Source: Baffinella frigidus (Eukaryota > Cryptophyceae > Cryptomonadales > Baffinellaceae). From it: DNA of 10,821 bases. The stretch covers positions 86,268 to 97,088 of the forward strand of contig MU646387.1 in NCBI GenBank assembly GCA_026770585.1, given 5' to 3'. Of this stretch, positions 10,791-10,821 are shown in pieces. Each line of letters begins with the position of its first letter. The first letter of the stretch is position 1. The notes below the pieces were generated by a model. That model was not told the DNA's origin, ran no database searches, and saw only the letters and a program-made list of their open reading frames with translations. A program made the position numbers and the translations under genes.

Positions 10791-10821
10791 GGCGTTCACG
10801 AGCCTGCCGGCGGGGCTGTTC

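Noticed and set aside
1-10821. Viral, phage or bacterial accessory system.
   Set aside because: No polymerase, capsid, integrase, nuclease or toxin-antitoxin frame is visible, and repeats, exon-like borders and MITEs point to a eukaryotic nucleus.

Overview
The window looks like nuclear DNA of a eukaryotic microalga or other protist, not a bacterium or phage. Arrays of the telomere-type heptamer TTTAGGG/CCCTAAA and drifted forms of it run through the whole interior. No operon, Shine-Dalgarno site, rRNA or tRNA is visible. Short coding-like islands are bounded by AG acceptor-like and GT or GC donor-like sites. TTTAGGG telomeres, repeat-rich introns, non-GT donors and inserted fold-back elements would fit a dinoflagellate, but other algae with this telomere type are possible, and I do not assign a taxon.

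Left part (1-3370). From 125 to 990 there are minus-strand exon-like copies of one peptide block (core LEQRLAYLANASLPEEQLN, three copies eroded), plus one unrelated plus-strand exon-like island at 781-863. A TTTAGGG/TTTGGGG/TTTCGGG field follows. From 1306 to 3250 there are five diverged plus-strand copies of a second module (core RAMEALWSAF). It has two alternative tails, and small terminal-inverted-repeat (TIR) elements have inserted in or between the copies.

Middle (3288-6064). A fold-back of telomere repeats is followed by a minus-strand locus. This has a signal-peptide-like N-terminal frame at 3796-4284 and an acidic downstream frame cut by a 139-bp MITE with a GACC target duplication. 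A 539-bp fold-back element with a TCTGA duplication lies between that locus and a plus-strand gene at 5087-6064. The 5087-6064 frame is the best-supported gene: 325 residues, an N-terminal membrane anchor and four SL-x-x-[FY]FD-x-L repeats. Its stop codon lies in the first bases of a CCCTAAA field.

Right part (6065-10821). Many copies of a third exon module (SYFRRWTSAVREHKEQ followed by KHYMPWKAALADLN) are separated by CCCTAAA/CCCTCAA/GGGTTCA repeats, GAA runs and MITEs. A Pro/Ala module (THSLAYGQGPTSAPA) follows, then a chain of exon-like islands at 9551-10728. In that chain one junction suggests an intron made almost wholly of telomere-like repeat, and one island appears to be broken by expansion of a 23-bp satellite.

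Taken together, protein-coding modules are being duplicated, scattered and eroded inside a matrix of telomere-like repeat. Small non-autonomous DNA elements insert into both. Apart from 5087-6064, no protein can be called functional from this window, and no gene could be named by homology.
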